Below the pieces are notes generated by a model that was given only the letters and a program-made list of their open reading frames with translations, did no database searches and had not been told where the DNA came from. Positions 9,603-19,074 of a stretch of DNA of 47,081 nucleotides are shown one piece after another. This DNA comes from Anaerolineae bacterium (GTDB taxonomy: Bacteria; Chloroflexota; Anaerolineae; J102). Within the stretch, counting starts at the first letter, position 1. The number at the start of each line of letters is the position of its first letter. The stretch lies in assembly GCA_027002405.1 (NCBI GenBank), contig JALWZT010000252.1:1-47081 (forward strand), given 5' to 3'. A program made the position numbers and the translations under genes.

Positions 9603-9698
9603 GGCTGGCCCTGCAAGCAGGTCATTTCGCCGCGGCGGACGCAGAGGACGCAGAATCAACTGAACACGGACCGCTGCTCCTCGCGGCCTGCTCATCCT

Positions 9699-9725
9699 TC
9701 ATCCTAATCCTAAACCTGATCCTGG
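9699..9725 (-). repeat. GGATTAGG-type short repeat run
   Basis: CCTAATCCTAAACCTGATCC on the plus strand. Imperfect runs of this kind occur eight times in the window, always intergenic. Confidence 0.75.
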
Positions 9726-9740
9726 TCCGATTCCATTCCC

Positions 9741-12700
9741 TCACGGCATGGCGTGGGGCTGAGTGGAGGGCAAGAGCCACGTTTCCGTTGGCCCCAGGTG
9801 GTAGGCGCTCCCGTTCTGATAGAGGATTTCCAGCCAGTAACGATAGTGTGCTGGCCGCCGGACCAAAGGATCCTCGAAGCGATAGGCGTCGCCCGTCGTG
9901 ATGCCCGCATGCTGCGCGGGGATAAAGGCCACCTGGAGGGGAGCGGTGAAGTTGCCCGTGGGGAGCTCTATGGCCCGCCACACGCGGAAGCCGATGATGC
10001 GGCTCTCGTTCACCGTGCGCCAGGTCAGGAGCACCGCGCCGTCGTCGCCGCCTTCTGCATGGAAACTGCCCAGCTCGATGCCCGTGGGATTCTGGATGGT
10101 CACGTCGTCTTGGTCCGTTGCCGCGGGGAGGGACTCCAAGGCACCCAACGGCCCGCCGGGCCCGTCCGGGTCCGCGGTGCCGTCATGAGCCCGGGCCGTG
10201 TTCGTGGTCTTGCCACCGGGCAAAGAGGTGGTGTCTGCCTTGGTGGTGAACGTAACGACGACCGTGCGGGACAGGCCGGGCGCCAGGGGATTGCCGTCCA
10301 GAGCGTCGGCCCAGGTGATGGTGCCGTCGTTGTTGTGGTCGTCGGAATCGGGTTGGGCGTATTGCCCGTTGTTGCCGTAAGTCAGATACCCTGTGTTGTA
10401 GGTGTCTTCCAGGGGGAGGGTGGCCAGCCAGCTCTTCCCTGTGTTGGTAATGCGGATGGTGAAGCTGATGGGGGCTCCCACCCGTACCGGGTCATGGGTG
10501 TTCAATTGTTTGGTGAGGGTGTAGCTGGTGGTGATGGTGAAACCGAAGTCGATGGTCCGGTTGATCTCACCGGCGTTCAAGGTGACGCCCGCGTTGTGGG
10601 TGGTGGGATCCCCATCCGAATCGGTGGTGTCGTCACCCACGTTTTGCGGACTCGCTTCCCAATCTTGCAGGGGGCCGGAGGTGAAGTTGGAGGTGTCCAC
10701 GGTGACGGTGTAGGTTCCGGCCACCAGGTTGGCGAAGGTGTACACGCCCGAGGCATCGGTGGTCGTATTGGCCGAGGCGGTGCCGCTGAGGGAGAGGGCC
10801 ACGTTGGGGATGCCCGGCTCGCCCGGGTCCTGGACGCCGTCCCGGTCGATGTCCCACCACACGAGATCGCCCAACGAACCTCTGAGTTGACTCATGGGCA
10901 GATTGTTGAGGGCAATCTCCGGATCCCCCGGTTCTAAATTGAAGGTGAGATAGTAGGGGTTGTTGGCGCAGGTGTGGTCATCTAGATAGCCGTTATCATC
11001 CCCATCGTCGGAACCCAATTCATAGGGATCGGGCTGACCGGTGGGGTCCAATGGAGGTGGATCCTGGGAAGTGCAGGTGGGGCTCAGTTGGTAACCGGGG
11101 GGTGGCGTGACGGTCATGGTGTACACGCCAGGCGTGCCGTCTGTGTAGAATCGGTATGTGCCGTCGCTGCCGTCTTGGGTGATGGTGACCTGCCCGGGCC
11201 CATCCACGGTAATCGAACCGCCCGAGAGAATCTCGCCCGTGTCTTCATCATAGATGAAGCCGGCAGGATCAAAGCTCACGGGCGTGGGATCGTCCTCGCC
11301 AGGGTCGCCGGCATCCCCATTACCCGAGGAGTCGGGGTCTACATGGTTATCCGAGGTGTCCTGCACGGTCGTGCCTTGGGGGGTCTTCCCCGTGGCGACG
11401 GCCTGGTTGTGGAAGGGCCCCCTATTGGTGCCAGGCGTCACCATCGCGGTCAGGGTGATCACCCCGCTGGCCCCCACGTTCAGGACATCTGTGCCCGCCA
11501 GGAGGCTGATGTCCGTGGAGCCATCGTATCCCGAATTGACTGTGAAGTCAGAACTGGTGGGGGCGGCGCTGTTGACCGTGATGCCGGCAAAGGTTTGGGA
11601 GAGATCATCGGTGACCTGGACGTCACTCAAGGTCACATCGCCCAGATTTTCCACCCGGAGGGTGTAAACCACCGTGTAGGTGCCGTCGCCATTGTCCGTG
11701 ACGTGATGCACCCGTTTGGCAACGCCAATGGCGGGGTGTTCGGGCGTGACCGTTGCACTGTCCTGGTCGTCTTCGTTGGGATCGTGGTTGTTGGGCGTGG
11801 AGTCGTGGTCGGTCTGGTCCGCGGCCTTGACCTCCGCGGTGTTGGTGTAGGCGCCCGAAGCGTTGACCGTGGCCGTGATGTGCAGGGCGGTGGAGGCAGC
11901 GGCGTTGAGGGCGCCTACGCTCCATTCGCCGTTGGTGTGGTTGTAGCTGCCGCCGCTGTCGTCCGACACGTAAGTATAGCCCGAAGGCAGGGTGTCGGAG
12001 ATAACCACGCCCGTGGCATGGCTGGGGCCGCTGTTGGTGACGGTGATGGTGAAGGTGACGTTTTCTCCCACCTGGGGATGGGTGGGCGTGACGGTCTTGC
12101 TCAGGCTGAGGTCGATGAGGGAACTGACCGTGACGTCTTCATCATTCTCGGGGTCCTGGTCGGACGGTGTGTCTTCGTCCTGGCCCTGGGTTCCATCATC
12201 GTTGATGAGCGGATAGTTGGATGCCACCGCGTAGGCTGTGTTGTCGTAGGTGCCTGGGGTGAGAGAGGGGGCCGTATCTGCCAGGAAGGTGATGGTGACC
12301 GCGCCTCCGGCGTGGATGGTCCAATGCCCCCAGGTGGGAACGGCGTCCCCCGCAGAAGGTGAGACCGGGTTGGTGCGGCTGGCGTTGGTTTGGGTGATGG
12401 TGGCAGTGCTGGCATAGGTGAAGCCGCTGGGCAGGGTATCGCTGATGGTGACCTCCGTGGCCGCGTCCAGGCCCGTGTTGGATACGGCGATGGTGTAGGT
12501 CACCTGTTGGCCCGCGTACACCGTGGGCGTTGTTGTATCCTTGTCGATGAGCATGCTGGGCGCCACAATGGTGGCCAGATAATCTTCGACTTCGCCATCG
12601 GGCGCTGCTCCCCCCGACCCCAACGTGGCATCGGTACTGAGGCGGATGCGGAGGCCCACTGGCTGGTTCACCACCGCATTCGCCGGGACAGGGAAGGGGA

Positions 12701-15700
12701 GAGTGACCACGCTGTCGTTGGCTCCGGGGGCCACGGTAGCGGTGATGGCTTCGCCGGTATCGGCGAAGTCGCCATCGCCGTTGTAATCCATGAAGCCGTA
12801 GAGGGTGGCGGTGATGGCGCTGGTGTTGGTCACGGTCACGGGCACGGAAACGGTCTGGCCGGGCGTGAATTGGGGGATAATGACGCCGTCTTCATCGTCG
12901 CCATTGCCTGTTCCCTCTCCAACCGGCTGATCATCATCTGTCGCGTTGCCTGTGTCATCCACGCCATCCACAAAGCCATCGCTATCCGCGTCGATCTCTG
13001 TCCCCAGGAACAGGTCGATCTGACCATCGAAATCCGCGTCCAACAGCACATGGCTGGGCCCGCCATCCTGGTCCAGGGTTGCATAAGGTGAGGGCAGGTC
13101 CCCGCGGTCGCGGGAGATGAGACATCCCGTGCCGTCATTCACCACCGCGGGTTCGCTGCCGGTGCCCACCGGCTCCAGGGCGGGCGTTGCATCCGAGACA
13201 TCGATGCGATAGACCTGGTAGGGACCTGTGCCTGCGGCGTCGGTGTTGATCAGGGCATAGAGGTTGCCGCTTTGGTCGAACACCGCCCCCCCTTGTTGGT
13301 GGGGCACAGAGTCTTGCAGGAGTTTGCGGGTGATCACGCCCGTGGTGGGGTCGATTTTGATGAGACGGGTGGGGGAATAGCGGACCGCGTAGATGTTCCC
13401 ATCCTGGGGATTGAATGCGAAGTCTGCGGTGGCCAGATGCCCGGGACTGCCGTCCTCGGTCAGCGGGAGTACGTGGAAAGTCATGGCCCGCAGGTCGATG
13501 ACCGCCAATTGGGTGTTCGCGGACGCGTTCGCGTTGGAGCTCCCCACGTAGAACTTCTCGTTGCGGTCCACATCCCCTGCATTGAGCACGTTTTGGGCTA
13601 CCAGGGGGTCCCCCTGGGCAATGGCGTTGCCCTGGAAGGTGAGCGCATTCTCCGCCAGCACTTCGCCCAAGATCTGGAATCCCCCTGTGTTGGGATTGAT
13701 GCGGGCCAGGAGGCTTTTGCGAGGCGCGGGCTCATTCGAATCCCAGGTCATGGCGTAAATGTAGCCATCCTGGATGTTGAAGCCAATCGCGTTCAGGTCC
13801 TGCACCCCTGCTGTCAAATCCTGCACGATGGGCGGGGGCCCGCTGTCATGGGGGGTTTCGCCGATGGGGTCTGTGCTGAAATCCAGTTGGTCGAAGCGGA
13901 AGCGATAGTTATTGTCCGGGTTCGCGCGGGTCTGATAGAACGCGTCATTGCACTGGGCCACGCCCGCTTTGAAATCCCGGATGGTGAGGGGATAATCTTC
14001 CACTTCGCCATCGGGTGCGGGCCCGGTGGGGCCCACATTGGCGGCCGTGGTCAGGCGGAAGCGGGCATAGGTGTCGCCCGCGGTGACATCGTTGGGCACG
14101 GTCCACGCCAGGGTCGCGGTGGTATCGCCATTGTTGACGGAGGTCGCGGCCCCTTCGTCCGCGTCGAAGACGCCATTCCCGTCGAAGTCGATCCAGCCAT
14201 AGAGGTTGGCCGTGGTGGTGCTGGTCACGGTGACGCTGATGGTCCAGCGTCGCACAAAGCCTGCATCCGCGTTGGAGATTTCAAATTGGTCCGCGATATC
14301 CACGCCGTCCTCGTCATCCACCTTGTTGGTGTCGTCTCCGTCGGCATTCACCGTAGGCTGGCCATTGCTCTCTGCGTCGATGGTGTTACCCAGATGCAGC
14401 CCTGCGGTGATGACGTGGGTGGGACCATTGGTCGCGGCCGTGGTGCCGTAGGTGTCCGGCGCGTCGCCCCAATCCTGGTTGGGATAGAGGCCCGCGTCCC
14501 AGGTGGCATCGTCTTCCCCGGCGCTGAGGTTGATGGCGCCGGTGCAGCCGGTGGCGGGGTCTGGGTCGCTGTCGGTGGTGTCGTCACCCTGGTTGGCGGG
14601 GCTGAGGGCGTAGCCCGAGGGGGTGATGAACTTGACGGAATAGGTGCCGGCCGCCAGGTTGGTGAAGCTGTAGTTGCCGCTGCTGTTGGTGGTGGTGCTT
14701 TGGGCCGCGGTGCCGGAGCAGGTGCTGTTGGTATACAGCTCCACGGCGACGTTCGGGATGCCGGTCTCGCCTGCGTCCTGGACGCCGTCCGCGTCCGCGT
14801 CGTTCCAGACGAAATCCCCTAGGGACCCGGTTTGGAGTTGTTTGAAGCCGAAGTCGAGATCATGGTTGTTCTGCCCATGTCCGCCCGTGGTAAAGACCAC
14901 GCCGATATTTCCTGCACCGTCCACATTGGCTACGCCATCGCTATCTCGTTTATCCGCGCCGGGGTCGCTGCCGCCGTTGTCCGCCACCGTGGGACTGTTG
15001 ACGCCCGCGCCGCAGCTATTGATAATGGCCAACTGATTGGGATCGATTTTGATGCGGCATTGGGCGTTGCGTGGGATGATGTGGCTGCTGCTATCCCACG
15101 CGGCCGTGGGCCAGCCATTAGCCCCGTTGATATCGCCTGTGTTGTCTTTGAACAAATACTGCCCGTTGGCGTCCGTCGTCGTACTCGCGGTGGCCTCGTA
15201 GCCGTTGCCCGGATTGCCGTCGGTGTCGCATTCCAGGGTGACGGTAGCGCCACCGACGACCGATTCGCCGGGGTCTTGGACGCCATTTTCTGCGCCCACA
15301 CCGCCAACACCGGTATCACACCACAGCCGGTTGCCCACTTCCAACGGCGCAGGTGCAGAAAGATATTCTAAATCCCCTAGGCCGTTTCCCTTGGCAAAGG
15401 TGCCGTCGCCGGGGTTGGTACCGCCCGGCGAGGTGTCATAAATCCGATAAGCCCGGTTGCGTTGACCGGTCGTGTTATCCAACCATAAAATCCCACCATC
15501 GAAGAATTGATTGGTATCGTAAATGGGGTCGTATGCATCTTCAACCACTTCGCCGCGACCAGGGACGTTTACCAAGCCCGCCATGGATGTCTCGGTATGA
15601 TAGGGGTAATGCTCCTGATAGTAGAATTCTCCGCCCCCCGGTCCTTGGTTGTTATTGGCACCCCCCGTGGTATGGCCGCCACAGCTCCCATTGTTTTCTA

Positions 15701-17234
15701 GGGTCCATCCTCCTGCACCATCGGAACATGCTTTCAAAATGTCCCCCGCGCTATCGCCGGAATACATGGTGTTATCGGTCGGATCCGTGCTAAAGCGACG
15801 AAAACCCATCTGAGAACCGTAGCGGTCTTGGATCCCCAGCAGCATATCCTCACCGTCAAATTCGATATCGGTCAACCACGGCTGCGGATAAGCGACCTCC
15901 CCCGAATTGAATTGGGGTGATTGGAGATGGGCGAATGTAGGAGACCATGGATTCCAGTCCGCGTCGGAATCTTGGTTGGCATCAAGGGCATAGGAACGAT
16001 TATAAGTTAAGGGAATACTTAATTCGAGGGTAAATGTCCCGGGCGCCCCTGCATCGGTGGAATAAACAAAGGCTTGTAATTCGTTCCTGTTTTGAGAGGC
16101 CTCAGCAGTACAGGTCATGCCTATATAGACTTTGTCCTCATGAAAAGCCAGGGCAAAGGGCCGTAAGTCGTCTGAGCTTTGACATGGTGCGGTCAGAGGT
16201 AATGAGTACGTGGTGATATCCGCAATGCCCAGAGGCAAACCGGTGGTGGTAATAGGTATTTGGTAGAGTTCCTTGGTAAACAGGTTGATGGTCCATAATG
16301 TGCTCAAATCGTCGGAGATATCCAGGTCGCCAAAACCGATCCGGCCTACCTGATCCCATGAATCCGGATCATGATCCCAACAATCGACTTCATCTCCCGA
16401 CTGAGATGGCCAGGTGGTTCCCAATCCCCCCACACATTCGTTGGTAGCCGAGTTATATTGCACATGAGGATCGGTACCGGTTTGAGCACTCAAATCGGCA
16501 TAGACTGTGGTCACGCCATGGAGAATACGAAAGATCAGGCCTGTCTCACCGTGATTGCGGAACTTGGTATGCCGTTTCATAAATGCCGCCGCATAAAGCG
16601 CGTCCGTATTACGATCATAGGCAAGGCCCCAGGTTGTGCCGATATCCGTCTGGGTTGCTTCGACACTAGGCGCGGGGGTGTCAAAGCCATTGGGATCACC
16701 GTTATCGCAGCTCCCATCCAAATTGGCATCCACGCAACCCGCATTATAGTCAAAGGTTAGAAGCGCGCGATTCGAGCCGCTGCGATCGGCGTGATAATAG
16801 ATAGAGGTGGCTAAACGAATATTACTCCCGACGTATTCGTTCGGATTGTTGACACCGATGTTCACTTGGCTGGCCCCATCATCGGCAAATACGACGGTCG
16901 TACTCCCCGCCGCCCCATCAAAAAGATAAGGGGGGAGGCCGGTCACTTCGATGCGCCACGAGCCGCTCCCCGTCGCCAAGGAGAATGAACCATCTGTTGC
17001 CGTGGTCGTGGAAACGCTCCCGGTGCTTCCCGTAGCGCTGGCCGGATAGGCTGTCACGGTCACGTTAGGCACGCCCGGCTCATGGGCATCGCGCACCCCA
17101 TTGGCGTTGTAATCGCGAAAGACAACGCCTGTCATGCCGGAGGGCGTTGCCTCACTTGGAGGAGGCAACCTCAGTATCTCCATCGCCACCCACGCTAGAG
17201 CAACGACCAGAATAAAAACAAACCATTTTTTCAT
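9741..17234 (-). CDS. Giant secreted SdrD_B/DUF11/GEVED repeat surface protein (2497 aa)
   Basis: I start at the internal Met (MKKWFVFILVVALAWVAMEI) rather than the track's Met 21 residues upstream. It gives a proper signal peptide and has GGGAGAG 7 nt before the ATG. Modules in order: SdrD_B near 31 (GVVFRDYNANGVRD); propeller-like region to about 625; SdrD_B near 631 and 803; GEVED ending near 1076; a second propeller-like stretch at 1090-1480 (FNIQDGYIYAMTWDS, YVGSSNANASANTQ); GEVED ending near 1546; three DUF11-type modules near 1560, 1705 and 1833; CnaB-like near 1988; SdrD_B near 2120 (GSLGDLVWWDIDRDG); DUF11-like near 2238; Fn3-like C-terminus from 2381. No sortase motif or C-terminal membrane helix is present. 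Compared with the 1790-aa paralogue it has an inserted middle section. It is likely an extracellular fibre or adhesin; ligand unknown. Confidence 0.9.
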   Translation of the reverse strand: MKKWFVFILVVALAWVAMEILRLPPPSEATPSGMTGVVFRDYNANGVRDAHEPGVPNVTVTAYPASATGSTGSVSTTTATDGSFSLATGSGSWRIEVTGLPPYLFDGAAGSTTVVFADDGASQVNIGVNNPNEYVGSNIRLATSIYYHADRSGSNRALLTFDYNAGCVDANLDGSCDNGDPNGFDTPAPSVEATQTDIGTTWGLAYDRNTDALYAAAFMKRHTKFRNHGETGLIFRILHGVTTVYADLSAQTGTDPHVQYNSATNECVGGLGTTWPSQSGDEVDCWDHDPDSWDQVGRIGFGDLDISDDLSTLWTINLFTKELYQIPITTTGLPLGIADITTYSLPLTAPCQSSDDLRPFALAFHEDKVYIGMTCTAEASQNRNELQAFVYSTDAGAPGTFTLELSIPLTYNRSYALDANQDSDADWNPWSPTFAHLQSPQFNSGEVAYPQPWLTDIEFDGEDMLLGIQDRYGSQMGFRRFSTDPTDNTMYSGDSAGDILKACSDGAGGWTLENNGSCGGHTTGGANNNQGPGGGEFYYQEHYPYHTETSMAGLVNVPGRGEVVEDAYDPIYDTNQFFDGGILWLDNTTGQRNRAYRIYDTSPGGTNPGDGTFAKGNGLGDLEYLSAPAPLEVGNRLWCDTGVGGVGAENGVQDPGESVVGGATVTLECDTDGNPGNGYEATASTTTDANGQYLFKDNTGDINGANGWPTAAWDSSSHIIPRNAQCRIKIDPNQLAIINSCGAGVNSPTVADNGGSDPGADKRDSDGVANVDGAGNIGVVFTTGGHGQNNHDLDFGFKQLQTGSLGDFVWNDADADGVQDAGETGIPNVAVELYTNSTCSGTAAQSTTTNSSGNYSFTNLAAGTYSVKFITPSGYALSPANQGDDTTDSDPDPATGCTGAINLSAGEDDATWDAGLYPNQDWGDAPDTYGTTAATNGPTHVITAGLHLGNTIDAESNGQPTVNADGDDTNKVDDEDGVDIADQFEISNADAGFVRRWTISVTVTSTTTANLYGWIDFDGNGVFDADEGAATSVNNGDTTATLAWTVPNDVTAGDTYARFRLTTAANVGPTGPAPDGEVEDYPLTIRDFKAGVAQCNDAFYQTRANPDNNYRFRFDQLDFSTDPIGETPHDSGPPPIVQDLTAGVQDLNAIGFNIQDGYIYAMTWDSNEPAPRKSLLARINPNTGGFQILGEVLAENALTFQGNAIAQGDPLVAQNVLNAGDVDRNEKFYVGSSNANASANTQLAVIDLRAMTFHVLPLTEDGSPGHLATADFAFNPQDGNIYAVRYSPTRLIKIDPTTGVITRKLLQDSVPHQQGGAVFDQSGNLYALINTDAAGTGPYQVYRIDVSDATPALEPVGTGSEPAVVNDGTGCLISRDRGDLPSPYATLDQDGGPSHVLLDADFDGQIDLFLGTEIDADSDGFVDGVDDTGNATDDDQPVGEGTGNGDDEDGVIIPQFTPGQTVSVPVTVTNTSAITATLYGFMDYNGDGDFADTGEAITATVAPGANDSVVTLPFPVPANAVVNQPVGLRIRLSTDATLGSGGAAPDGEVEDYLATIVAPSMLIDKDTTTPTVYAGQQVTYTIAVSNTGLDAATEVTISDTLPSGFTYASTATITQTNASRTNPVSPSAGDAVPTWGHWTIHAGGAVTITFLADTAPSLTPGTYDNTAYAVASNYPLINDDGTQGQDEDTPSDQDPENDEDVTVSSLIDLSLSKTVTPTHPQVGENVTFTITVTNSGPSHATGVVISDTLPSGYTYVSDDSGGSYNHTNGEWSVGALNAAASTALHITATVNASGAYTNTAEVKAADQTDHDSTPNNHDPNEDDQDSATVTPEHPAIGVAKRVHHVTDNGDGTYTVVYTLRVENLGDVTLSDVQVTDDLSQTFAGITVNSAAPTSSDFTVNSGYDGSTDISLLAGTDVLNVGASGVITLTAMVTPGTNRGPFHNQAVATGKTPQGTTVQDTSDNHVDPDSSGNGDAGDPGEDDPTPVSFDPAGFIYDEDTGEILSGGSITVDGPGQVTITQDGSDGTYRFYTDGTPGVYTMTVTPPPGYQLSPTCTSQDPPPLDPTGQPDPYELGSDDGDDNGYLDDHTCANNPYYLTFNLEPGDPEIALNNLPMSQLRGSLGDLVWWDIDRDGVQDPGEPGIPNVALSLSGTASANTTTDASGVYTFANLVAGTYTVTVDTSNFTSGPLQDWEASPQNVGDDTTDSDGDPTTHNAGVTLNAGEINRTIDFGFTITTSYTLTKQLNTHDPVRVGAPISFTIRITNTGKSWLATLPLEDTYNTGYLTYGNNGQYAQPDSDDHNNDGTITWADALDGNPLAPGLSRTVVVTFTTKADTTSLPGGKTTNTARAHDGTADPDGPGGPLGALESLPAATDQDDVTIQNPTGIELGSFHAEGGDDGAVLLTWRTVNESRIIGFRVWRAIELPTGNFTAPLQVAFIPAQHAGITTGDAYRFEDPLVRRPAHYRYWLEILYQNGSAYHLGPTETWLLPSTQPHAMP

Positions 17235-17638
17235 TAGAAAACTCTCCCAATAAGAGAAACTTGCTTTTTGTGTTTCCTTCCCTTTGGGCGAAGCCATAAA
17301 GCTCGAGTCTGGCGAAAATTATGTTGGTCGCTTTTCACGCCATTTTTTCGACACGAATTAAGCGAATTTGGCGAATTTTTCTTATCCTTTTTCGTGAAAT
17401 TCGTGTTCATTCGTGTCAAGATCAAAAAACGCCAGTGCCCAGCATAAAGGATGCAGAACGCGGAGATGCTCAAAAATCAGTGTTTAATCAAATGCGGAAG
17501 CGTGAAAATGAATCGTTGGCTCTCCCCCTGTTATCAGAGTGTTTTGTAACTGCTGATGAAACGCCTTCTATTTAGTATAGCAGAAGGGATATCAACAAGA
17601 ACCTGTCGTAAGCGGCAAAAGTGCTCCGTAAGGGAGAG

Positions 17639-17690
17639 TCATCAGTGATCAGTAATCAGTGATCAGTCATCCGTCATCAGTGTTCAGTTT
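17639..17690 (+). repeat. ATCAGT array
   Basis: Tandem ATCAGTGATCAGTAATCAGT-type units with degenerate CATC/TTCAGT variants. It runs straight into copy 2 of the promoter-like element. Confidence 0.85.
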
Positions 17691-17721
17691 TTTAATCCCT
17701 GCGTCCTACGGTACAATGATC
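17688..17721 (+). promoter_or_regulatory. 34-bp promoter-like element, copy 2
   Basis: 31 of 34 positions match copy 1 at 7777-7810, including CCTACGGTACAATGATC with the TACAAT -10 box at 17712-17717. The gene start lies 78 bp further on, so this copy would give a normal leader. Confidence 0.5.
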
Positions 17722-17799
17722 CGTGTGGTTCACAGGATGCTTTGTCGCTTGACAAGCTGATGAACCATGCCATTTCTCCCTTATTCCTGACCTGATGTT

Positions 17800-18903
17800 A
17801 TGAGCAAGAAATCGCGCAAAAAAAAGCGCCGCGGCCCATCGGCTTCCTCCCCTGCCGCCGGCCGCCCCCCATTCTTGAGCCGTCGGATGGGCCTGATGGC
17901 GGTGGTTGGGGTGTTGCTGCTGGCGGTGGGCCTAGGCCTCTGGTGGTGGTCGCGCGGGGATGGCCAGCAAGAGTCGGCTGCCACCCCGGCGCAGGCCCAA
18001 ATCCCCACCCAAACCGCGCCCGCGGCCACGGCCGAGCCCACCCTGCCACCGAACATGGGCCCGGTCATGGGCTGTGTCCATCGCCCCGGGTTCGTCTCTC
18101 AACTCCATCTGGGCGACCAGATTTACATCGGCACGAACCTCAAGGGCTATACCGGCCTCACCCTCAGCGCCCGCCAACCCGATGGCCGCGTGGCCGTTTA
18201 TCAGCATCCCACCTGGGACGATGCGGGCAACCTGGCGGCTTATGTTCTGGACGAGGATGGCAACATCTACGTGGCCCCTGCCCCTTTTGTCAGCCTGGAT
18301 GAAAACCCGCCCGAGGAGCAGAACAACGTCTATAAAATCGACACCCACACCGGGGTCATGACGTTGTTCATCCAGTTACCTTGGGCCCAACCGCCCAGCA
18401 CCACCAATCCCTATGGCGTCCTGGGCCTCACCTACGACTGCGACACCCACAGCCTCTATGCCAGTTCCGTGGCCGGCTCCACCTATGACGAGGAGCTGGG
18501 TCGCATTTTCCAGATCGACCTGAGCACGGCCTCAGTCGTTAGCCGGTTGGATGGGGTGGATGCGTTTGGGGTGGCCGCGTATCGGGGTGTCTCGGGCAAA
18601 CGCCTCTATTTCGGCTCCGCGCGCAACAGCAGCATCCGCTCGGTGGCCCTGGACGAGACCGGCGCCTTGGGCACGGAACAGCGGCTGGAATTCTATCTGC
18701 AACAGGCACGGGGCGGGCAGGATGAACGGGCCAAGAAGATTCAGTTCCCCAAACGGGACGAGATGCTGGTCAAGGGCATCGAATTCAATTACACCCTGCG
18801 GGCGGCCAGCGATTTCGCCGAGCACGACTACACCTATCGCTACGACCCCGCGAACGACGCCTGGGAATTCGTGCAGGTGAAATTGAGAGAAGGCGTGCAA
18901 TAA
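17800..18903 (+). CDS. Membrane-anchored extracytoplasmic protein, unknown function
   Basis: This 367-aa protein has a very basic N-terminus (MSKKSRKKKRRG) and one transmembrane helix at about 30-50 (GLMAVVGVLLLAVGLGLWWW). A Gln/Ala/Thr/Pro linker and a roughly 300-residue outer domain follow, so the topology is N-in. The outer domain has short repeated beta-strand motifs (GLTYDCDTHSLYASS, GRIFQIDLSTASVV, KRLYFGSARNSSIRSVALDE) typical of a beta-propeller. They resemble the propeller-like segments of the neighbouring giant proteins, though I saw no catalytic motif. It is head-to-head with the 2497-aa gene, repeating the arrangement at 7.2-9.6 kb, and the two genes may form a surface pair. No clear Shine-Dalgarno. 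Confidence 0.75.
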   Translation: MSKKSRKKKRRGPSASSPAAGRPPFLSRRMGLMAVVGVLLLAVGLGLWWWSRGDGQQESAATPAQAQIPTQTAPAATAEPTLPPNMGPVMGCVHRPGFVSQLHLGDQIYIGTNLKGYTGLTLSARQPDGRVAVYQHPTWDDAGNLAAYVLDEDGNIYVAPAPFVSLDENPPEEQNNVYKIDTHTGVMTLFIQLPWAQPPSTTNPYGVLGLTYDCDTHSLYASSVAGSTYDEELGRIFQIDLSTASVVSRLDGVDAFGVAAYRGVSGKRLYFGSARNSSIRSVALDETGALGTEQRLEFYLQQARGGQDERAKKIQFPKRDEMLVKGIEFNYTLRAASDFAEHDYTYRYDPANDAWEFVQVKLREGVQ

Positions 18904-19074
18904 AATACGGCATGGTTCAGATCGTCTATCCGGCATCTTTGCAATGTCAGATGGCCAGCGTTTGGCAAAGCGCGTCAAACGTCAAAGCGTAGCGAAATGA
19001 CCACGCTGGACGTTGGACATTGGACGTTGTAAAGATAAACCATGCCAGAAATAAAAAGTTCGAGGTCATCTATT

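Larger units (their letters stand above)
17235..17799. other. Divergent intergenic region (565 bp)
   Basis: No gene is seen. It contains the leader of the giant gene, an AT-rich stretch of related ACGAATT / TTCGTGT segments near 17348-17418 that can pair with each other, an ATCAGT array and copy 2 of the 34-bp promoter-like element. It mirrors the 7228-7812 gap in position and layout. Confidence 0.6.

Noticed and set aside
9753-14822. Plus-strand ORFs of 394, 424, 233 and 516 aa
   Set aside because: Antisense shadows of the 2497-aa surface protein; the same shadow sequences recur where the two giants share DNA.
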